Shown here: positions 1 to 39,078 of the stretch, piece by piece
Layout: the number at the start of each line of letters is the position of its first letter
How positions within the stretch are numbered: position 1 is the stretch's first letter
Assembly (NCBI RefSeq): GCF_030867145.1
Contig: NC_134420.1
Span: forward strand, 43,668,912-43,732,911
Reading direction: 5' to 3'
From: Opisthocomus hoazin
Taxonomy: Eukaryota; Chordata; Aves; Opisthocomiformes; Opisthocomidae
Length of the DNA stretch: 64,000 nt
The notes under the pieces: model-generated
What the model was told of the DNA's origin: nothing
Seen by the model: only the letters and a program-made list of their open reading frames with translations
Databases searched by the model: none
Position numbers and translations under genes: made by a program

Positions 1-51
1 AAACATTTTTATAAACTCAACCAGCAACTTAGCACACTTTTTTTAGACTTA

Positions 52-26683
<26,632 letters not shown>

Positions 26684-26694
26684 TCAGGTTTCTC

Positions 26695-29600
26695 CTCAAA
26701 TACAGTGGAATTGGAAAAAAAAAAAAAAAAAGGCAAACAAACTACCAGAATTATGCTAATCAATCAGGTTTTCTTCCCCATTAATATGTGGTGATTGAAT
26801 CAGAAGTTTAAACACCTAAACAGAAAAAGAAAAAAAAAAGAGTCAGCAATCACACTATGTTTATGCTCAGCTTATTAAAATAATACTTCTTAGTTTTGGA
26901 AATGAGATAATGGTATCGACGTAACAGATGAATTAAAAATAACATACTTCAGAAAAATCTGTCCTATGCAGTAACAACATTATAATGTAAAAATGATCCG
27001 TCAAACAGTAAATGGGCAATACAAAGCAATAGTAAATAATTCAGTACTCGGGTTGTCATCAGACACACAGCAGAAGGTTACCTTTACTACGTTCTACATG
27101 TTTTTTATGTAAAATTTACTTACAAAGGAAATTAGTCACATCTAACTTACTATAATGAACTGTCACTTCAAATCTACCTGAAACACCAGGCAGTTTGACA
27201 AGGCACAACACTATAAAATGACAACCAGAGATAAATATACATACCTACGTACACCTATGTATATTAAATCTGCCTAGGTACGTAGATGCTCGCAATTTAC
27301 CGGTTATCTCACTCCTAGAACACTCACAGAACTTAACTCTACCCTTACATTTTTTGAAACATACAAGAAAAAGTAGGATTACATATTTCATTCACTATTT
27401 GAGTAGAGTTTCATCACTTCTCAGCACAGAAATCACATTTACAGGTCACAAACCCTCCTTTTTCCCTTCACCTAAGGCCTGTCCCAATGTCTGGTATATC
27501 TAAAACACTTTCTACCACAGCAGCTGATTCAGTTCACATACAGAGCTGAAGATTACAACTGACAGCTGTTTTCCCCAACTGAAAAGATCACGGACCATTG
27601 TCACACGTTGGCACTTAACTCACCTAGCGGATAATTTCTCCCCATTGTAAAAAAACATCTCTCTGCTGCTTCAGGTTCTTGAATAAAAGATGTCAAGAGC
27701 TCAATTTTCTAGGAAAAGAGTTAACACAAAAATCAACTTTGAACAAGCACATGAAATGCAATTGCCTGTTCAACAAAAAAAACCAACCAAAAACAACCAA
27801 CCAACCCAGAATTCCAGTGTCCTGCATACTAATAATTTTTATTACATAACAGCTCACCAAAAGGCACTGAACTGGACGTCCATAAATATTATCAGCTGTT
27901 TATATGTTGCATTTGAATTGGGCAGACCCATCATATTCACCATACAATTTGATTCATTTAACTACTGAAACCACCTTTCTTATTTCTGTTTTGTTAACCC
28001 AGATTAATTCTAAAAAAATTTAAAAAAAGTCAACTCAAACAGCATAATACCATAATTATTATCCAGGAAGATGGTTTCAGTGCCTGCATCAGACCTACAT
28101 ACTTTAATATATCTAAAAAAAGTATAGGTGGAAATTATTTATTATATTAATCTGGAATGCTATCCTGAATGACCACGCCCTTATCATTAAGTCATGAACA
28201 ATACAATAGCATTCATGTTTAAATCAACAACCAGCGGAGCTGGCAAAGGCGACTCAACTGTTCTGAAATATTCATGTACAGTACCATGGATACAAAAAGA
28301 CACTGGTGTCCCAAAAGTGGGACCTATGTCCCTATGTTACGGTACAGTTGCTGATCTTTATAACGAACACCAGCTAACATGGGTAGCAACGCTAGCATTT
28401 CTCACAGCAAAGACTCTATCAATTCCGAATTACAGAGCCTGATTGTTCATTAGGCAAGATTTAGTTTTGTAGAAACTGAGAACTAACCACCCAGCAAAAA
28501 AATCACAAACCTGATCCTTCCAGTGCTGGCCAACAAGCAAACCTTGGTTCCACGAAGCTATGTACAAAACAGTATACTCTCCACCCTACCACAAAAACTT
28601 ACCCCAAACACCTACTGAGACTCCTTTTAATGAGTTGTAAGCCTGCACACCAGAGATACTTATGAAGCTTCAACAATAATAATAAAAAAGGGCACAGGCA
28701 TACAATCTTATGAGAATTTCGGGAATCAAGTTTTTCCCGCAGCATGTTGGTTTTGCAGTCAGATCGGGGAACACCACAAAAGGCGCAGTACTTACAAGGC
28801 TACGCAAAACAGAACACAAGCACAGAACATGGGGATGAGCTGGGTCTGATTAATATTAAATATGTCCTTGTTATGCATACAAGATGTTACTAGGCCATTT
28901 CTCTGTGCAGAAGGAAACATCAAACCTGAACACACACTCCAGACACAGGTGCGACTCTGCTCTAATCAGAGGCATGGCACAGCCACACGGTGGGCTCGGA
29001 AGCACGACGAAGGACTGAACGTTTGCCAGCCGTCGCGGGTACTATGATTTCTTGAACATCCTCACACACTAGCAAATCGATGCAAGTACAAGCTAAGCAT
29101 GTAAAGATACATCCATATTTACATGAAACCCATGTTTAAACATGCTGAATTATTTGAAAGTCGCTTTCCCCTAGTGTTATGATTTTGATCCTTCTGAATC
29201 TGAAAAAGAAATCTGGAAAAAAAAATTGCAAAATTTATTTGAATGAAACACATACTATGCCATTAACAAATACGAAAAGGCATACATGGCTGATCAAAAA
29301 ATCTGAATTTTCTAGCTAGCATGACTCACCATCCTTTTGGTCTTCAGACAGCCGAAGTAATTACAAGGTTTACTTTCCCATCAGTGCTACAGGAGCAGAT
29401 CAGTCAAAAATCCCTCTTTTTTCCTATGAGGAGAGGTTTTTTTACATTTATACTACACTACAAAACTGTCACAAGGATTTATTGGACAAGGCAGAAGTTG
29501 TTTCTACTTATTGTGATGAAAAATTTTTCATTTGCCGACTGCCAATTTGGCAAGCAGGATTGTTCAAGACTGATCAGCAAAGAGCCCAGAAAAGCTCTTA

Positions 29601-32600
29601 GAACAAGCACTAGATGGAACGCTGCCCTGTAAATTGAAAGGAATATAGGGTGAATCAAGCATTAAGAGGCAACAGCAACTGAGTTTCTAAACTACTGTTT
29701 CCTGACAAAACACAAAGAGAAAAGGTACATGTAGCCTTCTTTAGAAAAAAAAAAATAGGTGACTGAACTAGGGTGAACCCAATCTGAATAGCTGCCTTTA
29801 GCAACTGACTTCAAAATATGAGAACCAACAGATTACCCATGACAAAGTCATAACAGAGCCAAAACATCAAACAGATCTATCATGTGTATCAAGCTTGTTA
29901 CAAGATTGCTAATCTCCTCAGGTTTTAAAAGCTGAGGGTAGTCCATAGACCACTGTATTTCGTTCATATCGAAGTCTGAGACAAAAATTAATACACAACA
30001 AATGAAACGCTATGAGCAACAGTGGCAACAATGAATTTTACTTTTCCCCTTCCTTCCACCCCATGGCATATTTTGTCTCTGCATAAGAAAAAAAAGTTAA
30101 AAAATAAAAAAAATAATCTGCAATAAAGCAGACTCCTAACTGATCTCTCACTAAAAAAAAAAAATCCTTTAAATTATGACTCATCATTTCAAGGAAGATC
30201 AGCACAAGTAATGGAAACTACCACACAGATCAAGTATGTACTTACAAATTTATTTTCTTTTAAGATTTCTCACATTTGATCTCTCGTTGTTCCAGTATTT
30301 TGTCTCTGTCTGCTAGCAGCAAGTGCTGCTCAAACAGAAATCAGATCAACCTGAGCTCGCTAAGCATGATACTCAGATTAGGATCTAGTAAAGGAACTAG
30401 ATCCTCATCTAGGTTGTACACACCTACTACATAGTGAAGAAAATAAAGTGCTATCTGACTTAATAATAATTATTTATATTTTTCTAATTTCACAAGTATT
30501 AAAATAAATCTGCATTAAATCTGATGGAAAACATAAAGATAATAAACCTGTGGATTCAACTTTGTACCAAAAACTAGTCTAGCAGAGAAGTAAAAAGGAC
30601 ATTTTTCTTCTAACAAATGATCACTGTTACTCACTGCTAGTAATGAGTAATAGTAAAAAATGAGTAATAGTAAAAAGTAAGATTAAAAAATGACCAGTAA
30701 TAGTTACCAATGAAAACAGCTGCCACTGGGCTAACTACACAATCAATGCCATAACCATCACACTGCTGAAAAACAGAGCTGAAGCACATTCACTAGCTTC
30801 AAAATTAAAATTAAGTTAAACTACCACTGTATCGCAGTGGTATTTTAACTGGCTTCAAATTCATTAATTTCTCCTCAGAAAGCAAGATTTATTATCATCT
30901 ATCTAACAAGTGAACTAATGCATTTCACAGCAAGCCTGCCAGCCCGACACGTTTCATTCTACTCATCAACAGTTCAGATCAATGTTACTACTGCAGCACT
31001 GTTTTAAAAGTTTAATGGGATGATCGTTACCCATGCATCTGAGCTGACTGTATGGCAAGAGGATCGATGCTTCAGCCTATGTTAAGCCCTTGCACATACC
31101 TGTTTAGAGCGTCTCCCAAACATAAACACAGAGCCTGCCCAGCTCCCTCGGGCTTACTTCTGACAAGAGAAACTGAGTGTGATGGTCTTTTTGCCAGCTG
31201 GGCTGAAAAATCACCTTAAAGCATCAGCCAAATTCAGCTATTAATAAATGAAACACAGACCAAAGCCCAGCAGTTACAGTGTATTGTTTCTACTAGTAGG
31301 CAAACACCAGGAGGCACAGAGGTCTGGAGAAGGCAAAAAGCACAGGACCAAACTCCCAGCAACTTCAGACGGGAGATATGATTACCCAGGGAACAAAGGA
31401 TTGCATTATCTTCAGCTGTAACTTAGCCAGAATTTATAGCACACACAGAAATCACCTAATTTAAATAAACTACAATGATAGAATCTTACAAATTTGGTAA
31501 GAAATAAATTCTGATTATTTCAGGGCGAAGAACCAAAATCAGAGCTCAGACAAGCTTGGAGTTCAGACATGGGAAACGCTATTGAAGTGGGAACGTTCAA
31601 CATCGAGATAAAGGTATTTAGATTACTCGAAAGACAAGGAAGTCTTTGTTTACTTATTGGTGTCTACAAACTATGACCAACTAACACACAGAAGCGAAGC
31701 CTCCCTCAAAATCTTCAGTAAGAGAAGGCCAAGCTCAATAAAAGCACCAACATAAGTACATCAGTACTCCAATCTCCTTTGTGTGGCAGGATCCTCAGCA
31801 TTCAGCCAACTTGTGCCCTTTCCCTACATAGAGCAGCCTTCAATTTTTCCCTCTGCAGAGCCACGTGAAGCAACGGCAGGTAACTGCTGGTCCTGACATA
31901 CGCTGACCCCTCTGTATGCTGCTTCTTCAGCAGCAGCATTGGTATGTTGAATTGATTAAACCCTCGACGAGGAGGACTACGAAGAGGTTATGAAACCAGC
32001 ACCCAGCCTTTGAATGCATACACACACAGACTTCCATTTATCAGCGATCCGTCTCATCAGTTTGGGCCAAATTACTCCCTGGCATCAAAGAGACTTGATC
32101 GCTTTTCATCCAAACTTGATATCCTGTCATGAGAACACTGGGTATTTTGAAGTGTTATATTGGTCAGCAGCGGGGAAACTGGAAGCCAAGCACCGGGAAG
32201 ATGGAACTAATGGCAATGTTCGATAGCAGCTTGCAAGAACAGGCCACAAGAGAAAGTCATCACAAGAGCACAACCCACAGCACATGGAAAAAGAATACCA
32301 GGCCACAAAGGAGAAGGTCCAAAATTTTAAGAGTTTTAAAGAAAGTAGAACCGTAACTCTTAATATCAGATTTTAAGTGCTCTAGCATGTGAAAAACGCA
32401 CGAGATAGTAAATCTCATATTTTAGTATTCATACGTTTTATTGCATCTTTTGTGTTATGAAGGGATTCAATTTCACTCACCAATCAAGCTACGCTCCTTT
32501 TTAAATAAAAATATGTACACATTCGCATCACACGCTTATCCCAAATAGCAAAAAGCAATGAAGAATCTGTTTGACTAAAAGCAACAAAAAATAACATTAT

Positions 32601-35600
32601 TACACAACCATCCACTTCCTCTAATTACTGCTGAGTATTTCAGACTAGGACAACTTCCACTTGCGTTATATTTTTGCATGCAATTATCCAGCTTAGAAGC
32701 ATGATTCTGAAATCACAGATGTTGAAAGAAGACCCCTTTCTTTCAGGCGCTCTGCTTAACAGTGTTCTGGACGCAGCAACTTGCCCCAGGAAAACTATGC
32801 ATCTGTTCTATCATTGAAAGTTTGATAGCAGTTATGCAGGCAGTTGTTAAAGATGCAATCCAAGTGCCTCTGTTGTTGTGTCCGCAGAGCATTTTACTCT
32901 GTGCTAAAGCACAAATGTCACGCAGACCAAACTGAATTCTTGTTAGTTTCTCGGCTGCTTTCATCTGTGTTGCAAAACAAAAGGGCTGTATTTTGATGGG
33001 TTGTGAACAACTATGCTCACACACACTACTTGTTTACTCCCACAGGAACAGTTCCAATCAACTGGTTTTCCTAGCAAAACGCTTATCAGATGTTATTGAT
33101 GGCCAGCTTTCAGAAGAATCACCCAATATCTGAAAAAGCAACAAAGTTTAAAGGCAACAAAAACCTAAATGAAACTTATGAGAATTCTTGTTCTGGGCTT
33201 GCTGGTTTTAATAATATTCACACAAAGAATGTGACCACCCACAACCCTCATACATAATGGTGACACTGCTAAGAACTACAACACAATATACATTTGCTGA
33301 AGTGTGAAAGAAATGACAAGACAATGTCTTCTAGGAATGTTGAATGATTTCCGTGAAGTTCTGAGGACAAAGCTTGACATAACTAGGGAAAAACTACCCT
33401 GAAAAAATGTGCCTGGAAATGCAATAGTTCTTTTAGCAATGCAAAGCATTCAAGACATTTTTGAAGAATCGGATTTTGGAAGACATTCACTCATTGTGTT
33501 AAAAAGTACATATACTTTGCTTTCACGTTTCTTATCATCACTTTAATCTCTATCTCCACATGAGAAGAATTATTCCAGGAAACCAAAAAACAGCTACATT
33601 CAGTTATTGAGAAATAGAAACCAGCCATTTCCTAGCTCCACAGCAGGCACTATTGGCACACTCCGTCCCCCCTAGCACCCACAACTCTTGAGCATTAGTT
33701 TGGTTCATTTCTGAAAGTTTTAAGTCAAAATATAAACTTGGCTCCATTACAGGACCTCAGAACATATTTACAGGCAAGCTGACAAACTGCTTATAAATAA
33801 TTAACCAATGCTTTTAATAGTTAGGAAAACAGCATCATATCTGGAAGTCTGATTCTGACAAAGTGAGTTTAAAAGATTCCTCCTCCCCCAATTTGACTAA
33901 CTAAACTTCAAAACGCAATAAATAACTTCAGTCTGAATAAAAATGCATAGAATGTTTTGGCTTTATTTCTTTGCAGCTTTCAAAGCTGGTATGATTGCAA
34001 GGTAAATGCATAAAAATCACAGAAGTATAAACATCCACCTAAATCCTAAGAATCATTTCAATATATGTCGGAACGTGGCTTTATTCCTGACAACATTGTA
34101 GATCACACTGTTTATCTCATACAGACAAAATATTTCAAAATGAGTATATTGACAGAGGTTTTCTTGTCACAATGATAGGGGTTTCATGGAATTAAGTCAT
34201 TCATTAAAACATTAAATTGACTTCTAGTAGGCGATACAGATGCATATGGATAATCCAAAGCGCAGGCTGATTTTAGTTACAGATTTTCCATTAAGGTTAA
34301 AGCTGAATCCAGACTAGCTTAGCATTAAATTAAACCACAGGAAATTTTTGCTGAAGATACCCTGAGATCCTGGAAAAGTACACTTCTTTTTCCTGAAAAT
34401 CATTATGGCTATCATTGCACCAGCTTAACTAGTGCTATGACTAGACTTCAGCTGCACTGACGTACACCAACACAGAAATTCAGCAGCAGCAGAAGCCTGC
34501 ACAGCTGCAGACTCTGCAGGAGGCTTGTTTGGCAGATCAGAGACCACTATCCAGGCATAAATCACCGACACACCTCACTGCAATGGCTGATTCGCTAGAT
34601 ATTTTAAAGGTCTGTTCCTCAAGAAAACTGCAAGATTGCTAAAAAAATGTAACCGTATAGAGATTTCATGTTTTTTTGGTTTGTGATGTAGACACAGACA
34701 TCCTTCACGTCTTTTTTAAGGTTCTGTTTCCTTAAAACACTAAAAATTGCAGGGGCAAGAACTGAACAGAACATCCCACAATCTGAAAAGGTTTTTGTGA
34801 GAAGGTGTTTCTCACCTCCTGCCTCACTAAGACGTTCTGAATTTTGAAACAGAAAATCATTCTGCATTGACTAACAAAGTTTTTGACATGTTGGGATACA
34901 AAGTCGTGAACTAGTCAGTAATTTGGATATTTTACTGACAATAAAATCAACGCTCTATTCAAGAATCAAGTAGAACATTTCAGTATATATCGCCAGACTT
35001 AATGTAACATTAAACTGGCTTCCTCCCTCCGCCCACCTCCTTTTCATTGTGTCAAACCATCAGGAAAAGGAAAAGAAACCCAAACTTCATTCAGCACACA
35101 ACCAGAAGTAATCTATCTTCTTGGTCTCAATTGTTATTTCATACATTAGTTGAGAATATGACATACCATGTAGCAAAACACCAAACCACACAGTATAGCT
35201 TGACTATTTCTGAAGACAAGTAAAATATTTCTGGCACGTGAGACTAAAATAAAAGTTTAGTACAGTTCATGGTCACAACTATGAACATTTAATCCTACTA
35301 AACCAAAACCCAAGCTTAAAGAAACATTACAAATAATGAATCCAGACTTCCAAACCCATAAATTTTCAGGTATAGAAGCACAAAGCTGAACTCCCGCTAA
35401 TCTTGCCCGCCTTCCTGCTCTCTTATCACCCTTCCACCCACATCTGAATAAACTTTACTCTTATTTTAACTCAACTTACGCTGTCTCTTACTCGTTCCCT
35501 CACTCCAAAGTGTCAACACCAACCCAGCTTCACAGGTTTTACATCCCAGTGCAAAGCTTATACCAGCTGTACGGCGCAGACTTATGCGTTGTCCTACTTG

Positions 35601-36387
35601 GACAGCTAAGAACTCAAACCGCAAGAGCCTGCAATAGCATTTCTGCATACCAGAACGCCCGATACTCCTACCCTCTCCCCAAACGCTCAAATTTAAAAGA
35701 TTTACAAGGAAATACAACAAAACAGCCCCTAAGAACACGTACGCTCGCTGCAAGCGAATGCCATATCCATCCCCGCACCCTTCGGACCTGCACCGACCTA
35801 CACCGGGCAAGCGCCCGCCCGCACCCCGCTCCCCCCGGCCCGGGGGCACGGCGGCTCTCCCGCCGCTCCCTCCCTCCCCGTGACTCCCGGCGTCGCCGCG
35901 GGGCACCCGGCGGGAGGACCCCTCCCCGCTCCCCCCCCGGGGCGAGGCCGGCCCCGCAGCGCCGGGGGACGGGGCGGGGCGGGCTAAGAGAGCCCGAGAG
36001 CTTCAGAGCCGCCCGCCCAGGCGGCTCCGGGGGTGCGTGAGCACTGTCCAGGCGCAGGCCTTGGGCAGCCCCAGCCCCTCAGCAAGCTCCCCGGCTCCCC
36101 TCGGCCCGCCCGCCCTCACCCGACGCCTCACGCCGCGCCGAGGCCGGGCATCCCCTCCCCCCCGGCGGGGGGCTGGCACCCCGCGGCTTTAGGGCCAACC
36201 CCGCACTACCACCCCCCCACCCCCCCCCCCCCGGCGGCTCCGTGCCCCCCTCCGGGCCTCCGCGCCCTCGCCCAGGCGGCCGCCGGCGCTCCCCGCGCCC
36301 CCTTCCTCGCCCCCTCCCCGCCTGCCCCGGTGGCTGGCGGGGCAGGACCGGCGCCCTCCGCCCCTCCCCGCCGCCCGCCCGCGGTAC
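26695..36387 (-). other. HEATR5A: HEATR5A first intron (inferred), no further genes seen
   Basis: About 9.7 kb of AT-rich sequence between the presumed UTR exon and the first coding exon. I see short A/T runs and a small imperfect tandem repeat at 30643-30680. I see no recognisable exon, RNA gene or full mobile element. Open frames in it (for example minus strand 32743-33024 and plus strand 29321-29632) match nothing I know. Confidence 0.5.
30643..30680. repeat. Short tandem repeat, 17-18 bp unit
   Basis: TGAGTAATAGTAAAAA occurs twice in tandem, followed by degraded partial copies up to about 30705. It is a local duplication in the HEATR5A first intron. Confidence 0.6.
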
Positions 36388-36890
36388 CTGGCCGGCACGG
36401 CACGGCTCGGCCCGGCCCGCTGCAAGGCTCCCGCGCTGCTCTGCGGGGTGGCGGCGCTGAGGGGCTCGGCTCCCTCCGCCCGCCCTCCTCCGGCGCGGGG
36501 GGGCGGGGGGGGGGCCTGGGCCCGGGCCGCTGCCGCCCGCCGGCGGGGGAGGGCGCCGCCGCCGCCGCCGCTCAGGGCTGTGCAATCGGGCCCGGAGCCA
36601 TCGAGCGCCCGCCGCTGCCCTCGACGCTCCGGAGGGCGGGAGCCGCCCGGGGGAGCGCGGAGGCCCCGGGGCGGCGGCGGGCGGGGGCCGCCAGGCCGCG
36701 GAAAGGTGTCGGGGCTGCGATGGGGACGGAGTCATCGCCCCGGGGGTCGCTCCGGGGCTCTGCGGGCACCGGGGAGCGAGCCCGGCGCTGCTCCCGCCCG
36801 CTGCCGCAGCGTGAGGGGGGCACAGCCAGCGGAGAGGGCGGCTGGCATCGCAGCGGTGCGGTAACGGGCACGCCTCGCCTGTAGCCCCAA
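35780..36890. promoter_or_regulatory. HEATR5A: CpG island, probable HEATR5A promoter
   Basis: About 1.1 kb of very GC- and CpG-rich sequence with abrupt edges against AT-rich flanks. It contains GC boxes, for example around 35971-35983 and 36497-36510, and homopolymer runs including a 13-base C run at 36220-36232. It is the only CpG island upstream of the HEATR5A start codon on the minus strand, so it most likely holds that gene's transcription start. No TATA box is evident. The long open frames in it on both strands come from the scarcity of stop codons in GC-rich DNA. Confidence 0.8.
36388..36460 (-). other. HEATR5A: Candidate non-coding first exon of HEATR5A (5' UTR)
   Basis: On the minus strand a good splice donor, CAG then GTACCGCG, lies with its last exon base at 36388, inside the CpG island. 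Upstream of the exon 1 ATG the UTR is only a short stretch behind an acceptor, so an upstream non-coding exon is required. The 5' boundary given is nominal. Other donors in the island cannot be excluded without transcript data. Confidence 0.4.
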
Positions 36891-38406
36891 CCGCACGCCA
36901 GCCCCGACCAGTGCAAAACGCTGTGGCCCTTGGGTTTCCCCAGTGCGAGCTCGGACCCCAAACCGCGAAGGGATCCCGAGTCGGGGAGCCTGTCTGCGCC
37001 TCGCTGACCAGGCCAGACGCCGGCTCCTGCGGGAGTATCGCCTGGTTGCTGCTGCTGCACGGGTGCTCTGGCTGGAATGGCTTCCGCCCTTCGGAAGCCT
37101 CATAAGCCAATTCACTGGTCGTGAGAAAATTTCTGTTGGGGGGGATTTTTCTTCTCTGAATTCTGGCATCAGAGTTAAAGTCAAGAAGAAAATATATGTC
37201 TCTAAAGCAATTTTTAGTTTAAAAATAAAGCAACTATAATCTTACTGTAGTTTTGTAGCTGATGCGCAGCTGTGTCTGCACTGGTTTTGCGTCCTACTGA
37301 CTACTCAGCAGAGCAAACTGGGAAACAGCCATCAGGTCTGGATTCTGCTGGCTACCAGTTGGTTTGGTGGCACTGAGATGTTCTCTTTTCATTCTGCTAC
37401 CTCAGCTGCTGCTACAAAGCTGAAGAAATAATGCCTGCTGGAACTAAAGACTGGTTCTGACTAGGCAACAAATCTTAAAGATGATCTTTTGTCTTATTCT
37501 CACAGCGTGAGATCGGCTAAACCTCCAAGTGGAAAACTAAGATTCCTCTGCACAAACTGGGTTCTCTGGGGCCATCTTCTTTGAAGTGGTGCAAGCTGTC
37601 GTGGAGAGGGAAAAACGCCTGGGATGCATAAGCGCAGGAGCCGAAATCGCCCTTATGTTCACTTGTAAATTCAGATAGTTTCAACATGTGAAGTTTACAT
37701 ACAGTGTGACCCTCTGTGAACATCTGCATGCAGTCATGCGGATGATACCACCGAGGAATAATTCAAAGAGTGCACACAGAGCTGCCCACTGTAGATGCCA
37801 AGAGCACCAGGCTGCATTACCGTATATGGACACCGGTTTCATTTTTACTAAATCGCTTGTGATAAAGAAACACGAGCATTGATGCAATGACCTTTATAAA
37901 AAAAATTCGGCCAATGGATGTGGTAATGAGGAATACGCAACCGCCTCATACCTGAAGCAGGAAACTGTTTCTACAGGGTATTTTGCAGAAATCAACTCTA
38001 CAAACTCTTACTGGGGTGAAGGTGTTAACCCCTGGTATGGAAAATAACGTACACCCCCAGGAAAGAGTTATTTGCTAAGTTAACCTCATTTTGATCAGAA
38101 GATGAGTTGCTGCTGCGCAACACAAAACGATCTGCCGTTCAACTTGTGAGAAAGGTCAGCAGAACAATGTACATTCAAAGACTGTTGGTGCTATGACGTT
38201 TTCCATAATGAACTACAGAAAAACAAAGGCTGCTCTGTCTGACAGTCTTCAGACAACAGAAAGACCTGGTAATATTTTTGAAGGATTGCTCATGTTCAGC
38301 TCATAAACAAGTAAAAACAAATCTAGAATAATTTTTAGAAGATTATTGCTGTTACTATCATTATTACATCTGTTACTCACTCTTGTGGTAGCAGGCAGAG
38401 ACCCAC

Positions 38407-39078
38407 TGTCCTGGTTTTGGCTGGGACAGAGTTAATTTTCCTCCTGGTAGCTGCTGTGTTTTGGATTTAATAGGAGAAGAATGCTGATAACTCTGATGCT
38501 TTCAGTTGTTGCTATGAAATCAAGGAGTTTTTTCAGTCTCAGGTGTTCAGCTAACAAGCAGGTGGGTGGGAGCTGGGAGGGAGCACAGCCAGGCAGCGAG
38601 CCCAAGCTGTCCCATGGAAATATTCCATACCATGGACGTCATGCTCAACTTATGCTTGGGGGTTGGCTGGGGGAGGAAGGAATCTGCTTTTCTCATTTCC
38701 ACAAGTTCGAATCCTCTCTTGTCTGGGAGTTCGGTCTTTTTCAGGAGTTTTGCAATATTTGCAAAATTCACAAGTTTGGTGTTCCACCATCGCTGCCTGA
38801 ACACTGGCTGCAGATTCGTTGTTGGGTGGCAAGAAAATGGTATTGTATATAGTTTGTTTTGCACATGCATTATCATCATTATTATTATCATTAGTAGTAG
38901 TAGCATTATCAGGAATATTAGTGTTTCCTTTATTGTCTTATAAAACTGTCTTTATGTCAACCCACGAGTTTCCCCTTTTGTGCATTTTGTGTTCCCATCC
39001 TGCTGGGGGGCAGGAGAGGGAAGGTGGGCGAGCGGCTGTCTGGTGCTCAATTGCCGGTTGCCGGGTTAGACTACAACA
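38407..39078 (+). mobile_element. Solo LTR of an avian endogenous retrovirus
   Basis: A 672-bp element starting TGTCCTGGTTTTGGCTGGGA and ending CTACAACA, so it has the TG...CA ends of a retroviral LTR. I recognise the order of blocks (the opening, a GGAGGGAGCACAGCCAGG block, a CATGGACGTCATGCTCA block, an ATT/ATC microsatellite, CAACCCACGAGTTT, and a closing AATTGCCGG block) as an LTR common in bird genomes. The TATA-like position is degraded. No primer-binding site, gag, pol or env follows it and none precedes it, so it is a solo LTR left by recombination. Flanking 5-mers (CCCAC before, TCCGC after) match poorly as a target-site duplication, which suggests age. Its exact family is not certain. 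Confidence 0.8.
38867..38903. repeat. ATC/ATT/AGT trinucleotide run inside the LTR
   Basis: Mixed trinucleotide microsatellite (ATCATTATTATTATCATTAG, then TAGTAGTAG) in the downstream half of the LTR. Such a run is a usual variable part of this LTR type. Confidence 0.75.

Noticed and set aside
32743-33024. 93-codon minus-strand frame considered as an endogenous retrovirus fragment
   Set aside because: Some stretches looked vaguely retroviral, but no diagnostic motif (protease, polymerase or envelope cleavage site) is present and no LTR is nearby.
35510-36040. 176-codon plus-strand open frame entering the CpG island
   Set aside because: The second half is Arg/Pro-rich island artefact and the first half resembles no protein I know.
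36033-37184. Very long overlapping open frames on both strands (up to 343 codons) in the CpG island
   Set aside because: They are Pro/Arg/Gly/Ala-rich low-complexity translations present in several frames at once, as expected where stop codons are rare. No domain, splice structure or homology was seen.
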